Of a stretch of 64,000 bases of DNA, positions 25,168 through 33,411 are shown piece after piece. The stretch is from an uncultured Clostridia bacterium (lineage in GTDB: Bacteria > Bacillota > Clostridia > Oscillospirales > Acutalibacteraceae): NCBI GenBank assembly GCA_937920235.1, contig CALGUK010000049.1:1-64000 (forward strand), in the 5' to 3' direction. The notes under the pieces are model-generated. The model saw only the letters and a program-made list of their open reading frames with translations. It made no database searches and had not been told where the DNA came from. A program made the translations under genes and the position numbers. Position 1 is the stretch's first letter. Every line of letters begins with the position of its first letter.

Positions 25168-27545
25168 ATAAGCATTATACTTCACTTGAACTTGATAAAA
25201 TACTTAAAATGCTGAGTGATACGGCTTCCTGTGCGGATGCCAAGGAAATCGCTCTGAGCATTAAGCCTGCCACGGACTATTTTGAGGTTCTCGGGTTGCT
25301 TGATAAAACGGAGTCGGCATATATCCTGATTGCAAAATTCGGAGCGCCGTCCTTCAGCGGACTGATAAATGTCAATAATGCATTAAGCCGTGCAAATGCG
25401 GGAGGCTCGCTGTCTGCAGGAGAATTGCTCAAAATTGCCGCCACGCTTAAAGCTGTGCGCGGAATCACTGTGTGGTATGAAAAATGCTCAGGTATGGAAA
25501 CGGCACTTGACGACCTTTTCAGCTCACTTTATCCCAATAAATATCTTGAGGAAAAGATCACAAATGCCATTCTTTCCGAAACTGAAATAAGCGATAATGC
25601 TTCGCCGGAGCTTAAGGAAATCCGTCGCAAAAAACGGCATTATGAAAATAAAATCCGCGAACAGCTTGATTCAATGATTCATTCGAGCCACTATTCAAAG
25701 GTTCTTCGAGACGGAATTATAACTCAGCGAAACGGACGCTTTGTTGTGCCCGTAAAGGCTGAAAACAGAAGTGATGTTGCAGGCATGGTTCACGATACCT
25801 CCGGCAGCGGTGCGACAGTGTTTATAGAGCCTGCTGCGGTTGTCGAGGCAAACAATGAGATCAAGGTGCTTGAAAGTCGCGAACAGGACGAAATCGAAAG
25901 AATTCTTGCAGAACTCTCTCAATCAGCGGGAGAGTTTGAGGATACAATAAAAATCAGCTTTGATTCTGCTGTTATGCTTGACTTGATTTTTGCCAAAGCA
26001 CATCTTGCTTACAAAATGAAGGCAAGCAGACCGATCCTCAATAATGACGGAGAGATTTTGCTGAAAAAAGCAAGACACCCTCTGATTGATCCGAAAACGG
26101 TTGTTCCCGTAGATATATCCCTCGGAATTGATTTCGATTCATTGGTAATAACGGGAGCTAACACGGGCGGTAAAACCGTATCCATAAAAACCATCGGTTT
26201 GCTGGCTCTTATGGCAGAATGCGGCCTTATGCTTCCCGTAACAGACAACAGTCGCATCTCGGTTTTTGATAATGTACTTGCAGATATCGGTGACGAGCAG
26301 AGCATTGAGCAGTCCCTTTCAACCTTCTCTGCACATATGGCAAATGTAGTTGAAATACTGAAAAATGCCGATGATAGAAGTCTCGTGCTCATCGATGAGC
26401 TCGGCGCGGGAACCGACCCTGTTGAGGGAGCTGCGCTCGCTGTTGCCGTTCTTGAGGAATTGAGACAAAAGGGTGCAAAAATTGCCGCCACAACTCATTA
26501 TTCCGAGCTTAAGGAATATGCTTTGAAAACCCCACGGGTTGAAAACGGATGCTGTGAATTTGACGTTGCCTCGTTGAAGCCTACATACCGTCTTATTACG
26601 GGTATGCCGGGTCGTTCAAACGCTCTTGCCATTGCAGGACGTTTAGGTGTTGATGAAAAGATAATAGAATTTGCCAGAGCACTTATTTCAGAGGAGGATA
26701 CACGGTTTGAGGATGCTGTAGATACGCTCGAGTCGGCACGCAAGGCATTAGAGGACGACAAAAAGAGACTCGAGGAAGAGAAAATGTCACTTATACGACG
26801 TAAGGAAGAGTCGGATAAGGCTCTGGAAAAAGCAAAGGCTTTGAGCGAAAAGGAAATTTCAAGAGCAAGACAAGAAGCGGAAAGAATCGTCGATAATGCC
26901 CGCCGTGCAGGAAATTCTCTGCTTCTTGAAATAGAACAGCTTAAAAAAGAGCAGGCTAAGGAAAATAATCTCAGAGAAATTGCAAGAAAAGCAAAAGCCG
27001 CTATGGGCAGACAGCTTGATAAAATGGAGGAGATTGAGAGAGGCCTTGATACTGATGATGCTGATTATGTTCTTCCCAGACCGTTGAAGGCAGGGGACAG
27101 AGTTTTTGTCAGAACTCTCGGAGGTGAAGCGCAGGTTCTCTCGGTTGACGAAAAGAAAAAAATTGCTCAGGTTCAATCCGGTATGATAAAAATGAAGGTC
27201 GATCTATCCGATATACGTCTGATAGGCGGTCAGAAACAGCCGAAAAAACAGCACGGCGGCAACCGTACTGTTCATACGGGAAGTTCAAAAGCAACCGCAT
27301 CGTCAAATTCATCCATTGACCTCCGCGGAACCACCGTTGAGGAGGCAATGCTAGACCTTGATAAGTTTATAGACGGAGTGCTCCGTACCGGACTTAATGA
27401 GATTACCATTATTCACGGAAAAGGAACAGGTGCGCTCCGCAAGGGGATTCACGTATATCTCCGTAAGCATCCGAATATCAGAACCTTCCGAGTAGGCACT
27501 TTCGGTGAGGGTGAAGAGGGTGTTACAATAGCTGAACTGAAATAA
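25164..27545 (+). CDS. mutS2: MutS2 family ATPase/endonuclease
   Basis: A 793-residue MutS-like protein without the mismatch-recognition domain. It has core and lever helices, Walker A G-A-N-T-G-G-K-T near residue 333, Walker B L-V-L-I-D-E-L-G-A-G-T-D-P, a long coiled coil at about 510-620, a KOW-like region, and a C-terminal Smr domain (I-D-L-R-G, H-G-K-G-T-G-A-L-R). In B. subtilis MutS2 splits collided ribosomes; elsewhere it suppresses recombination. The length is normal. The start overlaps the recO stop (ATGA). Confidence 0.95.
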   Translation: MNKHYTSLELDKILKMLSDTASCADAKEIALSIKPATDYFEVLGLLDKTESAYILIAKFGAPSFSGLINVNNALSRANAGGSLSAGELLKIAATLKAVRGITVWYEKCSGMETALDDLFSSLYPNKYLEEKITNAILSETEISDNASPELKEIRRKKRHYENKIREQLDSMIHSSHYSKVLRDGIITQRNGRFVVPVKAENRSDVAGMVHDTSGSGATVFIEPAAVVEANNEIKVLESREQDEIERILAELSQSAGEFEDTIKISFDSAVMLDLIFAKAHLAYKMKASRPILNNDGEILLKKARHPLIDPKTVVPVDISLGIDFDSLVITGANTGGKTVSIKTIGLLALMAECGLMLPVTDNSRISVFDNVLADIGDEQSIEQSLSTFSAHMANVVEILKNADDRSLVLIDELGAGTDPVEGAALAVAVLEELRQKGAKIAATTHYSELKEYALKTPRVENGCCEFDVASLKPTYRLITGMPGRSNALAIAGRLGVDEKIIEFARALISEEDTRFEDAVDTLESARKALEDDKKRLEEEKMSLIRRKEESDKALEKAKALSEKEISRARQEAERIVDNARRAGNSLLLEIEQLKKEQAKENNLREIARKAKAAMGRQLDKMEEIERGLDTDDADYVLPRPLKAGDRVFVRTLGGEAQVLSVDEKKKIAQVQSGMIKMKVDLSDIRLIGGQKQPKKQHGGNRTVHTGSSKATASSNSSIDLRGTTVEEAMLDLDKFIDGVLRTGLNEITIIHGKGTGALRKGIHVYLRKHPNIRTFRVGTFGEGEEGVTIAELK

Positions 27546-27614
27546 ATGTTGCAAAATTTGCTTTGTTATGTTAATATAAATTTATAACAAAACATCAAAA
27601 AGGAGTTTTTCAGA

Positions 27615-27953
27615 ATGACTAAAAAAGTAATTGCGGTTGTATTGGCACTTCTTTCGGTTACTCTTCTTTTTGCTTCATGCACCGACAAGTATGAAGAGTC
27701 CCAGAGAGTGAAGAATGCAAACGGGGAAGAAATTATTATATACAAAAATGAAGACGGCGAGGAGTTTGTTAAGAATAAAGAGGGCGATATGGTGCCGATT
27801 TCTCCTGATGAAGACGGCTTCTATTCCGATCTTGACAGCCTTATCGAAAATCCCAAGACGGAGGAGGGTAAGGATGCCGAGGGAATTACTCTCGGTGACA
27901 ATACCGGTAATGAGGTTTCAATCAGATATGAGGATATAGCTCAGGTTTCATAA
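27615..27953 (+). CDS. small acidic lipoprotein, unknown function
   Basis: A 112-residue protein with a lipoprotein signal ending L-F-A-S-C (Cys22), so it should be anchored to the outer face of the membrane. The mature part is strongly acidic and low in complexity, without a recognised domain. AGGAG precedes the ATG. A hairpin with 8-bp arms (27562-27569 and 27584-27591) lies in its leader without a T-run. The gene stands between mutS2 and the ylxM promoter, and its terminator appears to overlap that promoter region. Confidence 0.7.
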   Translation: MTKKVIAVVLALLSVTLLFASCTDKYEESQRVKNANGEEIIIYKNEDGEEFVKNKEGDMVPISPDEDGFYSDLDSLIENPKTEEGKDAEGITLGDNTGNEVSIRYEDIAQVS

Positions 27954-27972
27954 AAAAATATTGAAATATTTC

Positions 27973-28001
27973 TTGACAAATATAATATTATTTAGTATAA
28001 T
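27973..28001 (+). promoter_or_regulatory. consensus sigma-A promoter of ylxM-ffh
   Basis: TTGACA (27973-27978), exactly 17 nt, then TATAAT (27996-28001): a perfect consensus site. The predicted start near 28008 falls inside the left arm of the hairpin that follows. Confidence 0.9.
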
Positions 28002-28004
28002 ACC

Positions 28005-28042
28005 ACTCTGTAAAGTCAATGTGCTTTACAGAGTTATTTTTT
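28005..28042 (+). terminator. terminator-like hairpin overlapping the ylxM start site
   Basis: Arms 28005-28015 and 28024-28034 (ACTCTGTAAAG and its complement) pair with an 8-nt loop and are followed by TATTTTTTC. It can terminate the upstream lipoprotein transcript, while RNA from the consensus promoter starts within the left arm and forms only a shortened stem. Confidence 0.7.
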
Positions 28043-28059
28043 CGGAAGGAGTGAATTTC

Positions 28060-28422
28060 GTGGCTAATAATGTTGAGATATCAATACTTTTTGACCTTTA
28101 CGGTGAGGCATTGACTGTGAAACAGCGCGATTATCTTAATTATTACTACAACGACGATCTTTCTCTTTCTGAAATTGCCGAGAATGAGGGAATAACCCGT
28201 CAGGGTGTGCGTGATGCAATTAAAAGAGCTGAGGCACTTCTTTATGATATGGAGTCCAAGCTGAAATTCTCTCAGAGACTCGAAAAAATGCAGGGCGGAC
28301 TTGAAACTATTATGAAATGTGCTGAGGATATTAACGAATATAACCTTTCACACGGTCTTTCCCGCGAAATAAACGATTTAACAGTTAAGATAAAGTCAAC
28401 TGCACTTTCCTTGACAGAATAG
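28060..28422 (+). CDS. ylxM: YlxM/p13-like helix-turn-helix protein
   Basis: A 120-residue protein with a sigma-70 region-4-like helix-turn-helix: L-T-V-K-Q-R-D-Y-L-N-Y-Y-Y-N-D-D-L-S-L-S-E-I-A-E-N-E-G-I-T-R-Q-G-V-type spacing, typical of YlxM. YlxM is encoded next to ffh in Firmicutes and modulates the signal recognition particle GTPase cycle in streptococci. GTG 28060 is set by GGAAGGA 9 nt upstream; GTG 28051 is in frame but abuts the site. It is followed at 8 nt by ffh. Confidence 0.92.
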   Translation: MANNVEISILFDLYGEALTVKQRDYLNYYYNDDLSLSEIAENEGITRQGVRDAIKRAEALLYDMESKLKFSQRLEKMQGGLETIMKCAEDINEYNLSHGLSREINDLTVKIKSTALSLTE

Positions 28423-28430
28423 GAGGAATT

Positions 28431-29792
28431 ATGGCATTTGAAGGTTTATCCGACAGACTTGAAGCCGCCTTTCAAAGACTGAAAAGCAAAGGCAGTCTTA
28501 ATGAAAAGGATGTCAGAGAAGCAATGCGTGAGGTTCGCCTTGCTCTCCTTGAGGCTGATGTCAACTATAAGGTTGCCAAGGACTTTACCGCAAAAGTAAC
28601 CGAGCGTGCAATAGGAGCTCAGGTTATGGAGAGTCTCACACCTGCACAGATGGTTATTAAAATCGTTAATGAAGAGCTTACAGAGCTTATGGGCGGAACC
28701 CAGACAAGACTTGCTTATGCCAGTCATCCGCCTACGGTCATTATGATGTGCGGCCTTCAGGGTTCAGGTAAAACAACTCACTGTGCAAAAATTGCAAGAA
28801 AGCTTAAAAATGAAAATCACAGACCGTTGCTCGTTGCCTGCGATATTTACCGTCCTGCCGCTATTAAACAGCTTCAGGTGGTGGGTGAACAGGTGGGTGT
28901 CCCTGTTTTTGAAATGGGACAAACCAATCCGGTCACAATTGCTAAAGAAGCAATAAAGCTTGCAAAAGATAAAGGATATGATTATGTTTTTATCGATACA
29001 GCAGGTCGTCTGCATATTGATACCGAGCTTATGAATGAGCTTAAAAACATAAAGAGTGAGGTTCGTCCTCACGAAATCCTGCTTGTTATTGACGCAATGC
29101 TCGGTCAGGATGCCGTTACCGTAGCAAGTACGTTCAATGATGAACTCGGAATTGACGGACTTGTGCTTACAAAAATGGACGGTGATACCCGAGGCGGTGC
29201 TGCACTCTCAGCAAGAGCTGTTACAGGAAAACCGATTAAATTTGTCGGTATGGGTGAAAAGCTCGACGAACTCGATTATTTCTATCCGGACCGTATGGCA
29301 TCGAGAATTCTCGGAATGGGTGATGTGCTTTCTCTTATAGAAAAGGCTGAAACGGCACTCGATGAGAAAAAAGCACTTGAGCTTGAGGAAAAGCTCCGCA
29401 AAAACAAATTTGACCTGAACGACCTGCTTGATCAGATTGAACAGGTTAAAAAGATGGGCAGTATGAAGGACATTCTCTCCATGCTTCCCGGAATAAACAA
29501 AAAAGTCAAGGATGTTGAGATTGATGACAGACAGTTTGATCGAATGGGAGCTATCATCAAATCAATGACACCCAAAGAACGCAGAAATCCCGACATTATA
29601 AATCCGTCGAGAAAACGCAGAATTGCTGCAGGCTGCGGAATGCAGGTTGAAGATGTTAACAGACTTCTTAATCAGCACCGACAGATGCAGAAAATGTTCA
29701 AGCAGATGAATTCGGGTAAAATGAAGCGTCAGCTCAAGCGTATGGGATTTTCCAATGGCGGAATGAACGGAATGGGCGGCTTCCCGATGTAA
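28431..29792 (+). CDS. ffh: signal recognition particle protein Ffh
   Basis: A 453-residue SRP54 GTPase that binds signal peptides and 4.5S/6S-type SRP RNA to target membrane proteins. NG domain: G1 G-L-Q-G-S-G-K-T-T near residue 106, G3 D-T-A-G-R, G4 T-K-M-D-G-D. The C-terminal M domain is Met-rich (M-Q-K-M-F-K-Q-M) with the R-x-x-I-A-A-G-C-G RNA-binding helix-loop-helix, and ends in a Gly/Met tail. Confidence 0.97.
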   Translation: MAFEGLSDRLEAAFQRLKSKGSLNEKDVREAMREVRLALLEADVNYKVAKDFTAKVTERAIGAQVMESLTPAQMVIKIVNEELTELMGGTQTRLAYASHPPTVIMMCGLQGSGKTTHCAKIARKLKNENHRPLLVACDIYRPAAIKQLQVVGEQVGVPVFEMGQTNPVTIAKEAIKLAKDKGYDYVFIDTAGRLHIDTELMNELKNIKSEVRPHEILLVIDAMLGQDAVTVASTFNDELGIDGLVLTKMDGDTRGGAALSARAVTGKPIKFVGMGEKLDELDYFYPDRMASRILGMGDVLSLIEKAETALDEKKALELEEKLRKNKFDLNDLLDQIEQVKKMGSMKDILSMLPGINKKVKDVEIDDRQFDRMGAIIKSMTPKERRNPDIINPSRKRRIAAGCGMQVEDVNRLLNQHRQMQKMFKQMNSGKMKRQLKRMGFSNGGMNGMGGFPM

Positions 29793-29856
29793 GCAAGGCA
29801 AACACCCTTTAAAAGTGTTTTAAATATTAAATTTTATATATTTGGAGGAAACAAAA

Positions 29857-30102
29857 ATGGCAGTTAAAATCAGACTTCGCAGAATGGGCGCAAAAAGAGC
29901 TCCTTTCTACAGAGTAGTAGTTGCAGATTCTCGTTATCCGAGAGACGGCAGATTCATCGAGGAAATCGGTACTTACAATCCGATGACAGATCCTGCTGAA
30001 ATCAAGATTGACAACGAAAAGGCAGCTCAGTGGATTAAGAACGGTGCTCAGCCTACTGACACAGTTAAGGTTATTCTTAAAAAGAGCGGCGCTATTAAAT
30101 AA
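29857..30102 (+). CDS. rpsP: 30S ribosomal protein S16
   Basis: An 81-residue S16 with the classical start A-V-K-I-R-L-R-R-M-G. ATG 29857 has GGAGGAA 7 nt upstream. The order ffh-rpsP-khpA-rimM-trmD is the standard Firmicute ribosome-maturation string. The leader contains a weak hairpin (29800-29805 with 29815-29820). Confidence 0.97.
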   Translation: MAVKIRLRRMGAKRAPFYRVVVADSRYPRDGRFIEEIGTYNPMTDPAEIKIDNEKAAQWIKNGAQPTDTVKVILKKSGAIK

Positions 30103-30119
30103 GAAAGGTTTTTGAAAAA

Positions 30120-30353
30120 ATGCAGGAACTTCTTATTACAATAGTAAAAGGACTTGTTGAAAATCCTGACGCGGTTACCGTTACTGTTGACGAACCGGAT
30201 GAGCGCGGCATAGTTGTTTATCATCTTCACGTTGCTGAGGACGATATGGGCAGAGTTATCGGTAAGCAGGGCAGAATTGCCAAGGCTATCAGAACAGTTG
30301 TTAAAGCCGGCGCAACACGCACAGGAGAAAGAGTTCAGGTCGATATCGACTGA
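30120..30353 (+). CDS. khpA: KH-domain RNA-binding protein KhpA
   Basis: A 77-residue single KH domain with the G-x-x-G loop G-R-V-I-G-K-Q-G-R. In streptococci and other Firmicutes KhpA pairs with KhpB (Jag) to bind mRNAs, including those of division genes. Its place between rpsP and rimM is conserved. A hairpin terminator directly follows. Confidence 0.95.
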   Translation: MQELLITIVKGLVENPDAVTVTVDEPDERGIVVYHLHVAEDDMGRVIGKQGRIAKAIRTVVKAGATRTGERVQVDID

Positions 30354-30364
30354 TGACTACATTG

Positions 30365-30392
30365 GGCAGACAGTTTTATTGTCTGCCTTTTT
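30365..30392 (+). terminator. intra-operon terminator between khpA and rimM
   Basis: GGCAGAC (30365-30371) pairs with GTCTGCC (30381-30387), followed by five Ts. It lies inside the conserved string, so it probably reduces readthrough so that rimM-trmD is made at a lower level than S16. Confidence 0.75.
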
Positions 30393-30436
30393 GTAACTTA
30401 TGGGATTGGATTGCAATCCCGGAAAGGCACGAATTT

Positions 30437-30955
30437 ATGATCAAGGATTTTCTTGAATTGGGACAGATCGTATCAACTCACGGAGTCAAGGGTGAATTGC
30501 GGTTTAATCCCTGGTGTGATTCGCCTGAGTTTGTGAAAAAATTCAAGACACTGTATTTTGACAGCAAAGGCGAAAAAAGTATAAATGTAAAGGCTGCACG
30601 TCCTCACGGCAATATTGTCATTCTCATGCTTGAGGGCATTGATGATGTTGATAAGGCAAAAGCATTGAAGAATACGGTTCTGTATATGAAACGAAGTGAT
30701 GCAAGGCTTCCCGAGGGAACGTGGTTTATGCAGGAATTGTTTGACTGTACTGCCGTTGACGACAATTCGGGTAAAATTCTCGGAAAAATTGCGGATGTAA
30801 GCGAAACAGGAGCCAATGATGTATGGCACATCAAAACTCCTGCCGGAAAGGAAGTGCTGATTCCGGCTGTGAAGCAGGTTGTTATCAGCGTTGATGTGGA
30901 AGAGGGAATTGTGAGGCTCAATCCCATAAAAGGACTTTTTGAAGATGAAAATTAA
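30437..30955 (+). CDS. rimM: ribosome maturation factor RimM
   Basis: A 172-residue 30S assembly factor binding S19. The N-terminal barrel carries L-G-Q-I-V-S-T-H-G-V-K-G-E-L-R, and the C-terminal PRC-barrel domain has E-V-L-I-P-A-V-K-Q-V-V. ATG 30437 has GGAAAGG 9 nt upstream. It overlaps trmD by 11 nt. Confidence 0.95.
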   Translation: MIKDFLELGQIVSTHGVKGELRFNPWCDSPEFVKKFKTLYFDSKGEKSINVKAARPHGNIVILMLEGIDDVDKAKALKNTVLYMKRSDARLPEGTWFMQELFDCTAVDDNSGKILGKIADVSETGANDVWHIKTPAGKEVLIPAVKQVVISVDVEEGIVRLNPIKGLFEDEN

Positions 30956-31676
30956 CATTATGACACTTTTTCCCGAAATGTGCGAAGCGGTACTTTCCGA
31001 AAGTATCATTGGCAGAGCAAGAGAAAACGGGTATGTGGAAATAAATTGCATAAATATAAGAGATTACACGCATGATAAGCATCGCCGTGTGGATGACGCT
31101 CCGTACGGTGGCGGTATGGGGATGCTGATGCAGATTCAACCGATCGCAGATTGCTATAAGGATATATGTCAAAAAAGCGAAAATAAAAATCATCTGATTT
31201 ATATGTCACCCTGCGGTCGTGTCCTGACACAGCAGAGAGTGAGAGAATTGGCTGAATTGCCCGAAATAACAATTTTGTGCGGTCATTATGAGGGCGTGGA
31301 TCAGAGAGTTATTGAAACTCTTGTTAATGAACAGATTTCAGTCGGCGATTATGTTCTTACGGGTGGCGAATTGCCGGCAATGATTCTCGCTGATTCGATC
31401 TCAAGAATGCTTCCGGGTGTCCTTCCTAATGACGAGGCGAAGGAGCTAGAAAGTCACTATAACGGACTATTGGAATATCCGCAATATACAAGACCTTATG
31501 AGTGGAACGGCATGAAGGTTCCGGATGTTCTTATCTCAGGACATCACGCGAATATTGAAAAATGGCGTCGCGAACAGTCGTTGATAATGACAAAAAAATG
31601 TCGCCCCGATATGTTGGAAAAAGCAGAACTTTCAGATAAAGACAGGGAATTTCTTGAAAAAGAAAAAAATATGTAA
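30945..31676 (+). CDS. trmD: tRNA (guanine-37-N1)-methyltransferase
   Basis: A 243-residue SPOUT methyltransferase that modifies G37 next to the anticodon and prevents frameshifting. It begins I-N-I-M-T-L-F-P-E-M. The SAM knot region has C-G-H-Y-E-G-V-D-Q-R and G-D-Y-V-L-T-G-G-E-L-P-A. ATG 30945 has AGGAC 9 nt upstream; TTG 30939 is in frame. rplS, which usually ends this string, is absent. Confidence 0.96.
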   Translation: MKINIMTLFPEMCEAVLSESIIGRARENGYVEINCINIRDYTHDKHRRVDDAPYGGGMGMLMQIQPIADCYKDICQKSENKNHLIYMSPCGRVLTQQRVRELAELPEITILCGHYEGVDQRVIETLVNEQISVGDYVLTGGELPAMILADSISRMLPGVLPNDEAKELESHYNGLLEYPQYTRPYEWNGMKVPDVLISGHHANIEKWRREQSLIMTKKCRPDMLEKAELSDKDREFLEKEKNM

Positions 31677-31745
31677 TATATACTTGATTATTTGATTTTA
31701 TGAGTATAAAATATATGTGTATAATTTTCACAAGGGTGAACCACA

Positions 31746-32753
31746 TTGAAAATCAAGTTTATTACAAAAGAGGAAATTTTTAAATATTTATCAATAATTT
31801 TAGCATCAATTCTTGTTATAACTACGGTACTTTCGATCGTTTTTGGTGTAAAAAATCATAATAAAGGGAAATTGGTAGAGGAACTCAGCGGTCAGCTTGC
31901 ATCGGAAGAAGCTAAATTAAATGAAAAAGTTTCTGAATATGACGTTTTAAAATCACAGCAAAGCAGTGAGGCTCAATCGTATGAGGATGAAATCCATTCT
32001 CAGAAAAATGATATAAAAGAGCTTAAAGATAAAATTGAAGATCTGAAAAGTCAGTTGGCAACAAAAAACAACAGTGAGACCGAAAAAGATGACGGAGAAG
32101 TAAGACCCGTCTCACCCGAACCGATCCCCTCAAAGGGCAAAACAGTTTATCTGACCTTTGATGACGGTCCGTCGCCATATACATCGGAAATTCTCGATAT
32201 TCTCGATAAGTACGGTGTTAAGGCGACATTTTTTGTGGTAAACGGTAAATATAACAGCACGATGAAGGATATTGTGAAGCGCGGTCATTCTATTGGACTG
32301 CATACATATACACATAATTATTCAAAAATATATGCTTCGGACAGCGCATATTTTGATGATCTGCAGAAAATATCAGATGTCGTCAAAAAAGAGACAGGAA
32401 CAGAAACCAGACTTATGCGTTTCCCGGGCGGAAGCAGCAATACAATCAGCAAAAAATATTCTGAGGGTATTATGACGAGACTGACAAAATCTGTTCTTGA
32501 AAAGGGATATGTTTATTTTGACTGGAACTGTTCAAACGGTGATGCCGACGGAGCCGATACCGTAGCAAAACAGCTCTCATTTTGCAGTAAATTTCCGAAA
32601 AATGCAAAAAATATAGTTTTACTTATGCACGATACAAAAAAGGTCACCATGGAAGCTTTACCGCATATAATAGAGTATTATAAAAGCTGTGGAATGGAGT
32701 TTGCCGCATTGACACCGTCAACAGAGATTGTAAATCATCCTGTTTTCAATTAA
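31746..32753 (+). CDS. membrane-anchored polysaccharide deacetylase (NodB, CE4)
   Basis: A 335-residue protein: short cytoplasmic tail, one membrane helix (about residues 13-34), a coiled-coil stalk (about 40-95), a short linker, and an extracellular NodB domain (about 132-325). CE4 motifs are complete: T-F-D-D-G-P (catalytic base and metal Asp), H-T-Y-T-H (metal histidines), R-F-P-G-G, D-W-N, and L-M-H-D near the end. It probably deacetylates peptidoglycan GlcNAc or another surface polymer. The start is TTG 31746 with AGGGTGA upstream. It forms its own unit. Confidence 0.88.
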   Translation: MKIKFITKEEIFKYLSIILASILVITTVLSIVFGVKNHNKGKLVEELSGQLASEEAKLNEKVSEYDVLKSQQSSEAQSYEDEIHSQKNDIKELKDKIEDLKSQLATKNNSETEKDDGEVRPVSPEPIPSKGKTVYLTFDDGPSPYTSEILDILDKYGVKATFFVVNGKYNSTMKDIVKRGHSIGLHTYTHNYSKIYASDSAYFDDLQKISDVVKKETGTETRLMRFPGGSSNTISKKYSEGIMTRLTKSVLEKGYVYFDWNCSNGDADGADTVAKQLSFCSKFPKNAKNIVLLMHDTKKVTMEALPHIIEYYKSCGMEFAALTPSTEIVNHPVFN

Positions 32754-32882
32754 AAATATTTATTTTATACAAAAACTGCTTTTAAATGTAGCAAATTTGC
32801 ACAAAGTTAAATCTCACAAAAATATTCTTTTTGGTTTTATGACTGAATTATTTGTTTTGGGTCAAAAGTCGGCGGATTTTCG

Positions 32883-32910
32883 TTGACGAAGAAAAGTTTT
32901 GTGGTATAAT
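32883..32910 (+). promoter_or_regulatory. extended -10 promoter of the HPr gene
   Basis: TTGACG (32883-32888), a 16-nt spacer and TATAAT (32905-32910) preceded by TGG form a strong sigma-A site. The 120 bases before it (32754-32880) are AT-rich and show nothing else. Confidence 0.82.
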
Positions 32911-32972
32911 ATATTAGTAACAAAGGTGTATCTATCTGTTATATAAATATTTTCATTTGGGAGAATGAGTTT

Positions 32973-33236
32973 ATGTATACTAAAGACGTAGAAGTAAAAA
33001 ATCAAGTTGGTTTGCACGCACGTCCAGCAACCTTCTTTATCCAGAAAGCCAATGAATTCAAATCATCAATTTGGGTTGAGAAGGAAGACAGAAGAGTAAA
33101 CGCTAAGAGCCTTCTCGGCGTTCTTTCTCTCGGTATTATGGGCGGCACAACAATCCGTATCCTTGCAGGCGGTCCTGATGAGGAACAGGCTGTTGAAGAA
33201 CTTGTTAAGCTTGTTGAATCAGGCTTCGCAGAATAA
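32973..33236 (+). CDS. ptsH: phosphocarrier protein HPr
   Basis: An 87-residue HPr. His15 in G-L-H-A-R-P-A receives phosphate from enzyme I for sugar uptake. Ser46 in N-A-K-S-L-L-G-V-L is the HPr-kinase site used in Gram-positive catabolite repression. Both are intact, so it is HPr rather than the His-less Crh. No other PTS gene is adjacent. Confidence 0.93.
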   Translation: MYTKDVEVKNQVGLHARPATFFIQKANEFKSSIWVEKEDRRVNAKSLLGVLSLGIMGGTTIRILAGGPDEEQAVEELVKLVESGFAE

Positions 33237-33251
33237 TCTGAACTCAACTTG

Positions 33252-33285
33252 AGCACATCGTTCTTGCGGTGTGCTTTATTTTTTG
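33252..33285 (+). terminator. intrinsic terminator of ptsH
   Basis: Arms 33252-33260 and 33267-33275 pair over 9 bp with one G-U, followed by TTATTTTTT. Confidence 0.82.
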
Positions 33286-33411
33286 TATTTATATGTTATA
33301 ATATTTTCCGTAAAGGTCGGCATTCCGGACAAGCCACACACTGTAACGGCTGTGCTGCCCGGTCAGTCCATGCAAATTAACCTGTAAACTATTTGAACGG
33401 TGGTGAAATAT

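Noticed and set aside
27562..27591. Riboswitch-like hairpin before the lipoprotein gene.
   Set aside because: It is a simple 8-bp A/T stem with no T-run and no conserved core, so it may be chance in AT-rich DNA.
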